Notes: a model not told the origin generated them from the letters alone. A DNA stretch of 64,000 nt from WLMZ01 sp963732585 (GCA_963732585.1 CAVSZY010000003.1:1822095-1886094); one strand, 5' to 3'. Positions 9,216 to 18,836 are shown, counted from the stretch's first letter. A program made the numbers and translations.

Positions 9216-10217
9216 GTGACGACCCTCGCGCAAGTTGCTGCGTTCGCCAAAGTAGGCATCGGCACGGTGTCGCGCGTCTTCAACGACAGCCCAGCGGTCA
9301 GCAGCGAGATGCGTCAGCGGGTGTTTGCCGCTGCCGAAGAACTCGGCTATGAACCGTCGCGGCGCAAATCCGCCGGTCACCGAGGGCGGCCCGGCTACGT
9401 CGGGGTTCTCGTCACCTTCTTCGACGAGCCGTCGGCGTATCAGCGCCTGCGCGGCATCGTCGCCCGGTTGCAGCCCCATCAACTGGAGATCGTGCTCTAC
9501 AACGTCGCTTCGCCAAGCCAGGGACGCACGATGGTCAACGAGATCCCAGCTCACGATGTCCTCGATGCCCTGATCGTCATTTCTCTGCCACTGTCCGACG
9601 CCGATGCCTCGATGCTGGCCAACGCCCCGTTCCCGACCGTTCTCGTCGATACCTGGGGCAAGGGACTACCAAGCGTGTGCATCGATGACCGGCGCGGCGG
9701 CACGATGGCCACGCAGCATCTGCTCGATCTCGGTCACCGGCGGATCGGTTTCGTCGGGGAGCCGCCCGGGAACCCGTTCGGATTCGTATCCAGCTCGCGA
9801 CGCGAGGAGGGGTATCGACGCACGCTGACCTCGGCCGGTATCGGCGTCGATGAGGCCTTGATTCGTCACGGCGCCCACCTGCGCTCGGCTGCGAAGCAGA
9901 TGACGCTCGACCTATTGGCCTTGCCCAACCCGCCGACGGCGATTGTCGCCGCTTCCGACGTGCAGGCCGTCGGCGTGCTCGACGCGCTCGAATCGCTCGG
10001 TCGGCGCGCCCCGGACGATCTCTCCGTGATCGGCTATGACGACATCGAACTGGCCTCGATGATGGGCTTGACAACCGTCCGCCAGCCGTTAGAGCGCTCT
10101 GGTCAGCGCGCTGCCGACCTGGCGATCGAAGCAATCGGCAGCACGCGACGAACGGTCTTCGTCGAAGAAATGGAGTTGGAACTCGTGGTTCGCACATCGA
10201 CCGGTCCGCTGCGATGA
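9216..10217 (+). CDS. LacI-family transcriptional regulator
   Basis: 333 residues from a GTG at 9216. The N-terminal helix-turn-helix (TLAQVAAFAKVGIGTVSRVF) with the hinge region following it, then a periplasmic-binding-protein-like effector domain (YVGVLVTFFDEPSAYQRLRG, VCIDDRRGGTMATQHLLDLGHRRIGFVG split over two segments, PPTAIVAASDVQAVGVLDAL, SVIGYDDIELASMMGLTTVRQP) make the family certain. Upstream in-frame codons exist but add no HTH sequence, so the start directly before VTTLAQ is preferred. The stop overlaps the GH13 start (ATGA), so it probably controls that gene and the alpha-glucoside transporter downstream. The inducer is not readable. Confidence 0.9.
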   Translation: MTTLAQVAAFAKVGIGTVSRVFNDSPAVSSEMRQRVFAAAEELGYEPSRRKSAGHRGRPGYVGVLVTFFDEPSAYQRLRGIVARLQPHQLEIVLYNVASPSQGRTMVNEIPAHDVLDALIVISLPLSDADASMLANAPFPTVLVDTWGKGLPSVCIDDRRGGTMATQHLLDLGHRRIGFVGEPPGNPFGFVSSSRREEGYRRTLTSAGIGVDEALIRHGAHLRSAAKQMTLDLLALPNPPTAIVAASDVQAVGVLDALESLGRRAPDDLSVIGYDDIELASMMGLTTVRQPLERSGQRAADLAIEAIGSTRRTVFVEEMELELVVRTSTGPLR

Positions 10218-11851
10218 TCAGCAACGATCACAACTGGTGGCGTCACGCCGTCATCTATCAGGTCTATATACGCAGCTTTGCCGACGGCAACGGCGACGGT
10301 CTCGGCGATATCAACGGGCTGCGAGCTCATCTCGATCACATCGCCGATCTCGGGGTCGATGCCATTTGGATCAACCCGTGGTACCCCTCGCCGATGTTCG
10401 ACGCCGGCTACGACGTGGTCACCTACGACAATGTCGAGCCGCATTTTGGCACGATGGACGACGCCGAGGCGTTGATCAGCGAGGCCCACGGTCGCGGCCT
10501 TCGAGTCATTCTCGACGTCGTTCCCAACCACACTTCGCATCTCCATCCGTGGTTCCAAGAGGCGCTGGCGGCACCAGCGGGCTCCGCGGCGCGCCAGCGC
10601 TACATCTTCCGCGACGGCCTCGGCGTCAACGGTGAACTGCCGCCGAACGATTGGCCGAGCTGTTTCGGTGGCAACGCCTGGACGCGCAGCACCAACCCCG
10701 ACGGAACACCTGGTCAGTGGTATCTGCACCTCTTCGCCTCGCAGCAGCCCGATCGCAACTGGGAGCACCAGGATGTGCGTGACGAGCTAGAGACGGCGCT
10801 CAGATTCTGGTTCGACCGCGGCGTCGATGGCTTCCGCATCGATGTGGCGCACTCGCTGTTCAAGGCCCCCGGGCTGCCCAACGTCGGCGAGCTGACCTGG
10901 GACGCCGAGTGCCCAAGCCACCCGTTTTGGGATCAGGATCGCATTCACGACGTCTATCGCTCGTGGCGCAGCATCGCCGACAGTTACGACCCGCCGCGTG
11001 TTTTTGTCGCCGAGGCCTGGGTGCCGAATCAGAGCCGGTTGGCTCGTTACCTGCGCGCAGACGAGCTGCACACCGCCTTCAACTTCAACTATTTGGCCTC
11101 GCTGTGGCGCTGCGACGACCTCGTCGAGGTGATCACCTCGACGCTCGAGTCGCATCAGGTCGTCGGGGCGCCGGCGACGTGGGTGCTGTCCAACCATGAT
11201 GTCGTCCGCCACGCCTCACGGTTTGGCCGGCCGCAATTGCCGATGGGCCACAACCTGTCCAAGCTCGTCGGTGAACTCGACCTCGCGCTCGGCGATCGGC
11301 GGGCCCGGGCGGCAGCGTTGCTGATGTTCGCCCTTCCCGGCGGCGCCTACGTCTACCAGGGCGAAGAGCTCGGCCTGTTCGAAGTCGAGGACCTTCCGGA
11401 CGAGGCTCTCCAGGACCCGACCTGGGAACGCACCAATCACCAAGATCGCGGCCGCGATGGCTGCCGTGTACCACTGCCGTGGAGCGGCTCGGCTGCCCCA
11501 TTCGGCTTTGGCCCCGATGGCGTCGAGACCTGGCTCCCGCAGCCGCAATGGTTTGCGGCGCATACGGCCGAGGCGCAACTCGCCGGCGAGGACTCGATGG
11601 TTCGCCTCTATCGCCAGGCCCTGCAGCTGCGACGCTCGACAGCAGCGCTTGGCGACGGAGCGTTGCGCTGGATCGAGGCAGGCGACGACGTCCTGGCTTT
11701 CGAGCGCGGCAGCGAGTTCGTCTGCATGGTCAACTTCGGCGAGTCGGCGCAGGCGCTGCCGCCCGAGGTGCACGTCGTGCTCAGCAGCGCCCCGTTGACC
11801 GCCGACGGAGCTGTTCCCAGCGACGTCGCCGTGTGGCTACAACGCTGGTAG
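10214..11851 (+). CDS. GH13 alpha-glucosidase
   Basis: 545 residues, a normal size for an oligo-1,6-/alpha-1,4-glucosidase. Catalytic barrel motifs in order: region I DVVPNHTS, region II GFRIDVAH with the nucleophile Asp, region III VFVAEAWV with the acid/base Glu, and region IV VLSNHD. WWRHAVIYQVYIRSFADGNG at the N-terminus is the usual family opening. No signal peptide is present, so the enzyme acts in the cytoplasm on imported alpha-glucosides such as maltose-, trehalose- or sucrose-type sugars. It is translationally coupled to the LacI regulator and followed by a strong bidirectional terminator. Confidence 0.9.
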   Translation: MISNDHNWWRHAVIYQVYIRSFADGNGDGLGDINGLRAHLDHIADLGVDAIWINPWYPSPMFDAGYDVVTYDNVEPHFGTMDDAEALISEAHGRGLRVILDVVPNHTSHLHPWFQEALAAPAGSAARQRYIFRDGLGVNGELPPNDWPSCFGGNAWTRSTNPDGTPGQWYLHLFASQQPDRNWEHQDVRDELETALRFWFDRGVDGFRIDVAHSLFKAPGLPNVGELTWDAECPSHPFWDQDRIHDVYRSWRSIADSYDPPRVFVAEAWVPNQSRLARYLRADELHTAFNFNYLASLWRCDDLVEVITSTLESHQVVGAPATWVLSNHDVVRHASRFGRPQLPMGHNLSKLVGELDLALGDRRARAAALLMFALPGGAYVYQGEELGLFEVEDLPDEALQDPTWERTNHQDRGRDGCRVPLPWSGSAAPFGFGPDGVETWLPQPQWFAAHTAEAQLAGEDSMVRLYRQALQLRRSTAALGDGALRWIEAGDDVLAFERGSEFVCMVNFGESAQALPPEVHVVLSSAPLTADGAVPSDVAVWLQRW

Positions 11852-11872
11852 CAGCAGTCGAACCGTGAACGC

Positions 11873-11904
11873 GATGATGGCGGGCCGTGAGGCCCGCCAT
11901 CATC
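11873..11904. terminator. Bidirectional intrinsic terminator
   Basis: A perfect 14-bp stem, GATGATGGCGGGCC paired with its complement, closes a GTGA loop and sits between convergent genes (GH13 on plus, ATPase on minus). It is followed on the plus strand by TGTTTC, only a short T-rich tail, but the stem is very stable and the position fits. Confidence 0.8.
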
Positions 11905-11931
11905 TGTTTCAGCTGGAGTTGACCAAGCGGA

Positions 11932-13089
11932 TCAGCGAATCGCCAGACCCGTCTGCAGGTCGAACATGTGCAGATGCGACGTGTCGACGCTGACCGTGGC
12001 GATGTCGCCGGGCTGAATCTTGGTGTGCGGTTCGACGCGAGCGACAAGCGCCGCCGACGCCGAACCGGCGCCGTCTTTGCCGATGTCCTCGGCGGTGACC
12101 TGCGGCGCGGCGATGCTCAGGTGTAGGAGCACCTCTGATCCGAGACCTTCACGTACCTCGACGGTGCCCGAGAGCGTGTCGGCAGAGTCGTCGGCGAGGG
12201 CGACGTCTTCGAGATGCTCCGGCCGGATGCCGACCGCAAGCTCTTTGCCTGCATAGCTGTGCAGCGCCGGCCGCGCGGCGAGGACCGATGCCGGAACGTT
12301 GAGCTTCTGATTACCGATCGACAAGCTGTATGCACCGCCATCGGCATTCAGTGTTGCCCGCATCACGTTCATCTGCGGCGAGCCGATAAAGGTGGCGACG
12401 AAGACATTTTCGGGGCTGTCGTACAGGTTTTGTGGCGTGTCGACCTGCATCAGCACACCACGAGAGAGCACTGCCACCCGATGGCCCATCGTCATCGCTT
12501 CGATCTGATCATGGGTGACATACACCGTGGTGACGTTCAAGGAGCGCTGCAAGCGGGCGATCTCGGCGCGCATCTGGACGCGCAGCTTGGCGTCGAGGTT
12601 GGACAGCGGCTCGTCCATCAAGAAGGCCTGCGGCTTGCGCACGATGGCGCGACCCATGGCGACGCGCTGGCGCTGGCCGCCGGAGAGGCGCCCCGGCTTG
12701 GTGTCGAGGTACTCGGTGAGCTCGAGGATGCGGGCGGCTTCATCGACACGCTGCTCGATCTCTGCCTTGGGCATCTTCTTCAGCTTGAGGGCGAAGGCGA
12801 TGTTTTCGCGCACGCTGAGGTGTGGGTACAAGGCATACGACTGAAAGACCATGGCAATGTCGCGATCTTTCGGCTCGAGGTCTTGCACCTCGCGGCCACC
12901 GATGTCGAGGGTGCCGCCGGTGATCGACTCCAACCCAGCGATCATTCGCAGCGCCGTCGACTTTCCGCAGCCCGATGGCCCGACGAGAACGAGGAACTCC
13001 CCATCCTCGACCTCGAGTGACAGCTTGTGAACGGCGTGAAAGCCGTTCTCGTAGACCTTGTCGATCTCGCTGAGAACGATCTTGCCCAT
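11932..13089 (-). CDS. Carbohydrate ABC transporter ATPase, UgpC/MsmK type
   Basis: 385 residues from ATG 13089, preceded by a good ribosome site (AAAGGGGG). Walker A GPSGCGKST, Q-loop MVFQSYALYPHL, signature LSGGQRQRVAMGRA, Walker B FLMDEPLSNLDAKLR and switch His in YVTHDQIEAMT are all present. The C-terminal ~130 residues form the OB/TOBE regulatory domain (LAVGIRPEHLEDV). Such subunits energise CUT1 sugar importers and may serve more than one. It is transcribed divergently from the sugar-binding lipoprotein and probably shares its control region. Confidence 0.92.
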   Translation of the reverse strand: MGKIVLSEIDKVYENGFHAVHKLSLEVEDGEFLVLVGPSGCGKSTALRMIAGLESITGGTLDIGGREVQDLEPKDRDIAMVFQSYALYPHLSVRENIAFALKLKKMPKAEIEQRVDEAARILELTEYLDTKPGRLSGGQRQRVAMGRAIVRKPQAFLMDEPLSNLDAKLRVQMRAEIARLQRSLNVTTVYVTHDQIEAMTMGHRVAVLSRGVLMQVDTPQNLYDSPENVFVATFIGSPQMNVMRATLNADGGAYSLSIGNQKLNVPASVLAARPALHSYAGKELAVGIRPEHLEDVALADDSADTLSGTVEVREGLGSEVLLHLSIAAPQVTAEDIGKDGAGSASAALVARVEPHTKIQPGDIATVSVDTSHLHMFDLQTGLAIR

Positions 13090-13170
13090 GTGAATCCCCC
13101 TTTGTAGTTGCCCCAGAATAATTGCCCGGAACACTTCCCATGTCCATAGGTAACTGTTATGGTACCCCAC

Positions 13171-13190
13171 GGAATCTTCCATGAGATTCC
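13171..13190. promoter_or_regulatory. Candidate LacI-type operator between ATPase and sugar-binding genes
   Basis: GGAATCTTCC at 13171-13180 has the same GGAA-N2-TTCC layout as the site before the LacI gene. It also forms a 7-bp inverted repeat, GGAATCT with AGATTCC at 13184-13190. It lies in the 192-bp divergent region between 13089 and 13282, suitable for joint control of the ATPase and the importer operon. Confidence 0.45.
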
Positions 13191-13281
13191 ACAACATTTC
13201 CAGACGGGACGCAAGCCTCAGCTGGAAAAACCAAAAAACGTGAACCGGGAGGTCCGGTTCCGAATTTCCTTAGGGGGAAAA

Positions 13282-14727
13282 ATGAAGAACAAGCGCATTG
13301 CGGTATTCGCAGTCGCTGTCTCGTTGCTCGCGGCCGCATGTGGCAGCGACGCACCAGAGGCAACCGAAGGCACGACACCAGCAGCTCCAGAGGTCACCAC
13401 CGCTGAAGCACCAGAGGTCACCACGGCTGAGGCCCCAGAGGTCACCACCGCTGAAGCTCCAGAAGTCACCACGGCTGAAGCACCTGCGACGGAAGCGTTG
13501 CTCGATGGAGAGATCGCCTGCGAGCAGCAGTATGCCGGCAAGACCGTCACCATCTTCTCGCCGACGCGTGACAGCGAGAACGACAAGCCGATTGTCGATC
13601 TGGTGGCTGCCTATCAGCCGCTGATGGACTGCACCGGCGTCGCCATCGAGTGGCAGGGCACCGACCAGTTCGAGACCGAGATCAACGTCCGCCTCGAAGG
13701 CGGCGACGCTCCCGACGTGATCGACTACCCGCAGCCCGGCCTGATGGCCGGCCACGCCCGCAAGGGTTTCGTCTATGAGTTCCCGGCCGACATGGCCGAG
13801 CACGTGAACAACGACTTCATCGCTGGCTGGGCCGGCTATGGCACCGTCGATGGCGCGGTCTACGGCATGCCTGCTCGCTCGAACATCAAGTCGCTCGTGT
13901 GGTACAGCCCGCAGGCCTTCGCCGACGGCGGCTACGAGATCCCGACCTCGCTCGAGGAGCTCATTGCCCTGTCCGACACGATCGTCGCCGACGGTGGCAC
14001 CCCATGGTGCCTCGGCGCCGAGTCGGGTACGGCCACCGGCTGGATCCTCACCGACTGGATGGAAGACTTCATGCTTCGCACCAACGGCGAAGACGTCTAC
14101 GACCAGTGGGTCAGCCACGAGATGGCGTTCAACGACCCGAAGGTCTTGGCAGTTGCCGAGGCCGTTGGCGCAATCGTCAAGAATCCCGACTACTTGGGCG
14201 GCGAGAACATGGTCAAGGCCATCGCCACCACCAAGTTCCAAGACGGCGGTTTGCCGATCATCTCGGGCGATTGCTACATGCACCGCCAGGCGAGCTTCTA
14301 TTCGGGTAACTGGCCAGAGGGCACCGTCGTCGGCGAAGATGTCGACGTCTTCTACCTCCCCAGCCCAGCCGATGGTCCCAAGTACATGCTCGGCGCAGGC
14401 AACGTGATGGCCGTCGGCACCGACAAGCCAGAGTCGTATGACGTCATCCGCTATGCCGGATCGATCGACTACATGACGGCGATTGCCCAGTCACGTGGCG
14501 AGCTCGCTCCTTCGCTGGGTATCGATCCGGCCTCGTACGCGGATCCGTTCAATCAGAAGCTTGCTGAGCTGCAGCTCGGTGCCGAAGTGTTCCGCTTCGA
14601 TGCTTCCGACCTGATGCCAGGCGCTGTTGGTGCCGGTACCTTCTGGACCGAAGCGACCGCATGGGTCGTCGGTGGCAGCACCGAAGACTTCGTCAACAAC
14701 GTCGAAGAAAGCTGGCCCGCCAGCTGA
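13282..14727 (+). CDS. Sugar ABC transporter substrate-binding lipoprotein
   Basis: 481 residues from ATG 13282, with ribosome site AGGGGG. The signal peptide ends with the lipobox SLLAAACGSD; a Thr/Ala/Glu/Pro linker with four perfect-length EVTTAEAP repeats (about residues 36-67) tethers a CUT1-type binding domain (KTVTIFSPTRDSENDKP, GGDAPDVIDYPQPGL, YGMPARSNIKSLVWY, SGDCYMHRQASFY). It is the first gene of the importer and is separated from the permeases by a hairpin-T stretch, which would let it be made in excess over them. It probably binds an alpha-glucoside, judging from the enzymes around it. Confidence 0.9.
   Translation: MKNKRIAVFAVAVSLLAAACGSDAPEATEGTTPAAPEVTTAEAPEVTTAEAPEVTTAEAPEVTTAEAPATEALLDGEIACEQQYAGKTVTIFSPTRDSENDKPIVDLVAAYQPLMDCTGVAIEWQGTDQFETEINVRLEGGDAPDVIDYPQPGLMAGHARKGFVYEFPADMAEHVNNDFIAGWAGYGTVDGAVYGMPARSNIKSLVWYSPQAFADGGYEIPTSLEELIALSDTIVADGGTPWCLGAESGTATGWILTDWMEDFMLRTNGEDVYDQWVSHEMAFNDPKVLAVAEAVGAIVKNPDYLGGENMVKAIATTKFQDGGLPIISGDCYMHRQASFYSGNWPEGTVVGEDVDVFYLPSPADGPKYMLGAGNVMAVGTDKPESYDVIRYAGSIDYMTAIAQSRGELAPSLGIDPASYADPFNQKLAELQLGAEVFRFDASDLMPGAVGAGTFWTEATAWVVGGSTEDFVNNVEESWPAS
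13387..13482 (+). repeat. Four 24-bp tandem repeats coding PEVTTAEA
   Basis: Four in-frame 24-bp units in the linker of the sugar-binding lipoprotein each encode PEVTTAEA. Units differ only at third codon positions, so the array may expand or contract. The linker simply spaces the binding domain from the lipid anchor. Confidence 0.9.
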
Positions 14728-14762
14728 TTGGTTCAACACTCGTTGAACATCTGACATGATTG

Positions 14763-14805
14763 ATCGAGGGGCCGGGGCCAGCGCCCTGGCCCCTCGATAA
14801 TTTTT
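14763..14805 (+). terminator. Intrinsic terminator/attenuator within the sugar importer operon
   Basis: The inverted repeat ATCGAGGGGCC (14763-14773) and GGCCCCTCGAT (14788-14798) is followed by AATTTTT. It sits between the binding-protein gene and the permeases, the usual place for a partial terminator that keeps permease levels below those of the binding protein. Confidence 0.8.
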
Positions 14806-14839
14806 GGGGAAGATTGCTCGTCTACAAAGGATGTGGGGT

Positions 14840-15865
14840 ATGGGGGAAGTACTGAAGGCAATCGCAACGATGGTCATCGGCATCGGTGCGTTACTGTTGT
14901 TTTTGGGAGCGTTGTACTCGCTCGTACAGTTTCTGCCAGAGAAGCTGCGTGAGGGCGGTCGATCGTGGATCTTTCTGCTGCCAGCTGCGGTGCTGCTCAT
15001 CGGCGGGCTGCTTGTCCCGGCGATCCGCACGCTGTATGTCAGTTTTCTCGATGACAACGGCCAGAAGTGGGTCGGCACCGAGAACTACATCGACATCTTC
15101 AAGACCAAGGGCACGCGCCTCTCGGTACTCAACAGCGTCACCTGGGTAACCGCAGGAACGTTCGTCACCGTGGTTATCGGATTAGCGGTCGCCCGCTTCG
15201 CCGACGGTGTTCGTGGTGAAAAGGCGATCAAGTCGGCCATCTTCGTCCCCGGGGCGATCTCGTTGATCGGCGCCGGATTGATCTGGAGCTTCGTCTTCGC
15301 CGGGCCGCCATTCGACAACGGTCTGCTGAACCGGATCACCGGCAGCCTTCCCGGACTGCCGGAGAGCATGGGCGGCAACGGCGACCGGTTGTGGTATATC
15401 GAGCGCGGCTTTGGTGCGCTGGAAGCGCCGGAGTCGGCACCAGGTTTCAACACCTTCCTGCTGATCATCATCTTCATTTGGGCCTCGGCCGGCTTCGCCA
15501 CCGTGGTCTTTTCGGCAGCGATGAAGGGCGTGCCCGAATCGTTGATCGAGGCCGCCAAGGTCGATGGCGCCACCAACAAGCAGGCCTTTTACAAGGTCAC
15601 CCTGCCCTACATTCGGGCGACGATCGTCACCGTAGCTACCACGACGACGATCGGCGGGCTGAAGGCATTCGACATCGTCGCCGCGACGACGGGTGGGAAC
15701 TTCGGTACCAGCACCATCGCCAATGAGTTCTACACGACAAAGTTCGAGCAAGGGCGCGACGGGCCAGGCTCCGCGCTCGCCGTATTGATTTTCGTATTGG
15801 TTGTCCCGGTGGTTGTGCTCAACCGCCGTTCACAAAAGCGTGCAGAGGAGATGATGGGCGCATGA
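14840..15865 (+). CDS. Sugar ABC transporter permease, MalF-like
   Basis: About 341 residues with six or more membrane helices. The EAA loop, ESLIEAAKVDGATNKQAFYK, confirms a CUT1 permease that docks on the ATPase. The ATG at 14840 is preferred because AAAGG lies nine bases upstream; ATG 14831 and a TTG at 14804 are in frame. The gene overlaps the second permease by four bases. It pairs with the binding protein at 13282 and the ATPase at 11932. Confidence 0.88.
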   Translation: MGEVLKAIATMVIGIGALLLFLGALYSLVQFLPEKLREGGRSWIFLLPAAVLLIGGLLVPAIRTLYVSFLDDNGQKWVGTENYIDIFKTKGTRLSVLNSVTWVTAGTFVTVVIGLAVARFADGVRGEKAIKSAIFVPGAISLIGAGLIWSFVFAGPPFDNGLLNRITGSLPGLPESMGGNGDRLWYIERGFGALEAPESAPGFNTFLLIIIFIWASAGFATVVFSAAMKGVPESLIEAAKVDGATNKQAFYKVTLPYIRATIVTVATTTTIGGLKAFDIVAATTGGNFGTSTIANEFYTTKFEQGRDGPGSALAVLIFVLVVPVVVLNRRSQKRAEEMMGA

Positions 15866-16819
15866 GTGTCGCAGCAGTTGATATGGCCGACGATCATGCG
15901 GCCGACACGATGAAGTTCAAGGAACCCGTCGGGAGATCCGCAAAGGCGGCGCTCGGCAGTCCGGTCGGTAAGGCAATGGTCTACGGCTTGGCCATCTTGT
16001 GGACTATTCCCACCTTCGGCATTCTCGTCTCCTCGTTCCGGCCTGAACTCGAGGTGAAGACGAGCGGCTGGTGGAAGTGGTTCGCCGACCCGAGCATCAC
16101 CTTCGACAACTACCGACGGGTGTTCTCCTCGAAGACCGGCGACGACAACATGTGGAAGTTCTTCCTCAACTCGATGAAGATCACCCTGCCGTCGGTGTTT
16201 CTGTCGGTCGGCCTGGCATTGCTCGCCGCCTACGCCTTCTCGTGGATGAAGTTCAAGGGTCGCGACTGGCTGTTCGTCGCCGTCGTCTCGCTGTTGATGG
16301 TGCCATTGCAAATGGCGCTGATCCCGATGTTGCAGCTGTTCTCCGGTGGCGCCCACATCGGCTCGGTGACGATCTTCCCCGACCTCGGATTGACCCAGAA
16401 CGTGATCGGCGTGTGGATTGCGCACACGGCGTTCGGCATGCCGTTCTGCATCTTCATCCTGACCAACTTTGTCTCGGCGCTGCCGAAAGAAGTGATCGAA
16501 GCGGCTCGTGTCGACGGTGCTGGCCACCTCACGGTGTTCCGCAAGCTGATCATCCCGCTGTCCGTGCCGGCGATCGCCTCCTTGGCCATCTTCCAATTCA
16601 TGTGGATCTGGAACGACTACCTGATCGCGCTTGATCTTCGCCGGCCGAGACAACTTCCCGCTCACTGCTCAGTTGAAGACGCTGACCGGTACCCGCGGCC
16701 AGTCGTGGCACCTGTTGACTGCCGCCGGCATCGTCTCGATGGTTCTGCCGATCTCGGTGTTCTTCGCCCTGCAGCGCTACTTCGTGCGCGGCTTGCTCGC
16801 CGGGGCGGTGAAGGGCTAG
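15862..16819 (+). CDS. Sugar ABC transporter permease, MalG-like (frameshifted)
   Basis: Second CUT1 permease with the EAA loop KEVIEAARVDGAGHLTVFRK. The frame breaks near 16630: FMWIWNDYLIAL is followed in another frame by IFAGRDNFPLTAQLKTLTG and the usual MalG ending QRYFVRGLLAGAVKG. Removing one T from GCGCTTGATC restores the whole protein of about 318 residues, so a one-base insertion in the assembly is likely. The ATG overlaps the upstream permease stop (ATGA). Confidence 0.88.
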
Positions 16820-16907
16820 TCCACTCAGTCCCCCACCGTGCCCGGGGTTGGCGCTGTCCGCAGCGCTCACTCCGGCACCGGTTGGGTCCGATGTAGCAAT
16901 TCAACCT

Positions 16908-18836
16908 ATGCGTTCCGGCAAACTCTCCCCATCGACCGGCTCGATCTCCAATCCGTACGTCTCCACGCGGGTCAAACGGTGGATGCCGCTTGTCGATGCC
17001 CGACTTCAGGCGCTGTACGGCACCACCACCGACATCGACAAGCTCCGTGAGCGTCTGCTCAGCGAGGTGTTGACCGCAGCCGGTCAACGCAAACCACCGT
17101 TGCTGGCGCTCGACGCCGAGCGCGAGGTCGACCCGACTTGGTTCCAGCAGTCGTCGATGGTCGGCTATGTGGCCTATGCCGACCGCTTCACCGGCACCCT
17201 CAACGGTGTACTCGATCGCCTCGATTACCTCGACGAGTTGGGCGTACGCTACCTGCACCTAATGAAGACGATCCGGGCCCGCGACGGCGCCAACGACGGC
17301 GGCTACGCAGTGGTCGACTACCTCGCCGTCGATCCGGCGCTCGGCACATGGGCAGAGTTCGAGAACCTCGCCGCGAAACTGCACGAGCGTGGCATCAGCA
17401 TCTGTGTCGACGTCGTCATGAACCACACCGCAGGTGAACACGAGTGGGCGCTCAAAGCCAAGGCCGGGTCACAGACGCACCGCGCCTACTACCTGACCTA
17501 CCCCGACCGCGCCGAGCCAGACCGCTTCGAACGATCGCTGCCGGAAGTCTTCCCGGAGATGGCGCCAGGCAACTTCACCTGGGACGACGATCTGCAGGCC
17601 TGGGTGTGGACGACGTTCAACAGCTATCAGTGGGACCTCAACTACGCCAATCCCGACGTGCTCGTCGAGATGCTCAAGGTGATGCTCGGCTTGGCCAACG
17701 CCGGGGCCGATGTGCTGCGGCTCGATGCCGTCGCCTTCACCTGGAAACGCCTCGGTACCAACTGCCAGAATCAGCCCGAAGCGCACCTGATCGCTCAGAT
17801 CTATCGGGCCTTGTTAGCCATTGCTGCGCCGGCCACCGTGCTCAAGGCCGAAGCAATCGTCGCCCCGGACGATCTGCTGCCCTACCTCGGCGCGCACCGC
17901 CTGCGCCAGCCGGAATGCCAGATCGCCTATCACAACCAGTTGATGGTCATGCTGTGGTCAGCCTTGGCCAGCGGCGACGCTTCGCTGGCCACACAGGCCC
18001 TCGATAGCCTGCCGGCCACGCCGGTGGAGGCGACCTGGGTGAACTACGTCCGTTGCCACGACGACATCGGCTGGGCCGTCAGCGACAGCGATGCGGCCGC
18101 CGTCGGCCTCGACGGCGCGGCACACCGCCGCTACCTCGCCGAGTTCTACCGCGGCGATTTCCCTGGCTCCTACGCCGAGGGTGTGCCGTTCTCCAGCAAC
18201 GAGCACAGCGGTGACGAACGCACCTGCGGCATGACCTCGGCGCTCAGCGGGTTGCTCGGGGCGCAACGCCGTGGTGATCAGCCAGCGATCGACGCAGCGC
18301 TGCAACGGATCGAGTTGCTCTACGGGGTGGCCTTCGGCTTCGCTGGCATCCCCCTGATCTACATGGGCGACGAGATCGGCCTCGGCAACGACGACAGCTA
18401 CCTCGCCGATCCCGACCTCGCCGACGATTCACGTTGGATGCACCGCCCGCCGATGGCCTGGGACCTGGCCGAGCAGCGTCAGCAACCGGGAACCGTCGCG
18501 CACCGTCTGTTCACCTGGATCAGTCAGTTATCGAAGGTCCGCAGCCAGTTGCCAGCGATGTCTGCTGGCGGCGAGACATACATCCATCGCCTGACCCAAC
18601 CGGAAGTCCTCGCCTGGCACCGTCGCCATGCCTACCACGGTGCCTTCTATGGGCTGGCCAACTTCTCCGATCGCTCGGTGACGCTGCCGCACCAGGTCTT
18701 GAACTGGGCTGCGCTCGAGCTGCCCCGCCCGGCGCTGAGCTCCGACGGCGTCGCCGTCACCACCACGGCAGTGACATTGCCAGCGCGGGCGGTGGCCTGG
18801 TTTACCGACGATGCTGACGCCACCTTAGGCGTCTGA
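16908..18836 (+). CDS. GH13 amylosucrase-like enzyme
   Basis: 642 residues, a typical amylosucrase length. The N-terminal helical region is followed by DPTWFQQSSMVGYVAYADRF, LGVRYLHLMKTIRARDGAND and GGYAVVDY, the characteristic amylosucrase (GH13_4) stretch. Catalytic motifs: DVVMNHTAGEHEWA, VLRLDAVAFTWK with the nucleophile Asp, TVLKAEAIV with the acid/base Glu, and YVRCHDDIGW. Family members split sucrose and build alpha-1,4-glucan or isomerise sucrose; which activity applies here is not visible. The start at ATG 16908 is chosen for lack of conserved sequence before it; no clear ribosome site. It is the last gene of the sugar importer operon and overlaps the convergent alpha-glucosidase by 12 bases. 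Confidence 0.82.
   Translation: MRSGKLSPSTGSISNPYVSTRVKRWMPLVDARLQALYGTTTDIDKLRERLLSEVLTAAGQRKPPLLALDAEREVDPTWFQQSSMVGYVAYADRFTGTLNGVLDRLDYLDELGVRYLHLMKTIRARDGANDGGYAVVDYLAVDPALGTWAEFENLAAKLHERGISICVDVVMNHTAGEHEWALKAKAGSQTHRAYYLTYPDRAEPDRFERSLPEVFPEMAPGNFTWDDDLQAWVWTTFNSYQWDLNYANPDVLVEMLKVMLGLANAGADVLRLDAVAFTWKRLGTNCQNQPEAHLIAQIYRALLAIAAPATVLKAEAIVAPDDLLPYLGAHRLRQPECQIAYHNQLMVMLWSALASGDASLATQALDSLPATPVEATWVNYVRCHDDIGWAVSDSDAAAVGLDGAAHRRYLAEFYRGDFPGSYAEGVPFSSNEHSGDERTCGMTSALSGLLGAQRRGDQPAIDAALQRIELLYGVAFGFAGIPLIYMGDEIGLGNDDSYLADPDLADDSRWMHRPPMAWDLAEQRQQPGTVAHRLFTWISQLSKVRSQLPAMSAGGETYIHRLTQPEVLAWHRRHAYHGAFYGLANFSDRSVTLPHQVLNWAALELPRPALSSDGVAVTTTAVTLPARAVAWFTDDADATLGV

Noticed and set aside
13387..13482. 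Possible CRISPR or minisatellite
   Set aside because: The repeats are contiguous, in frame and code for a lipoprotein linker; no spacers.
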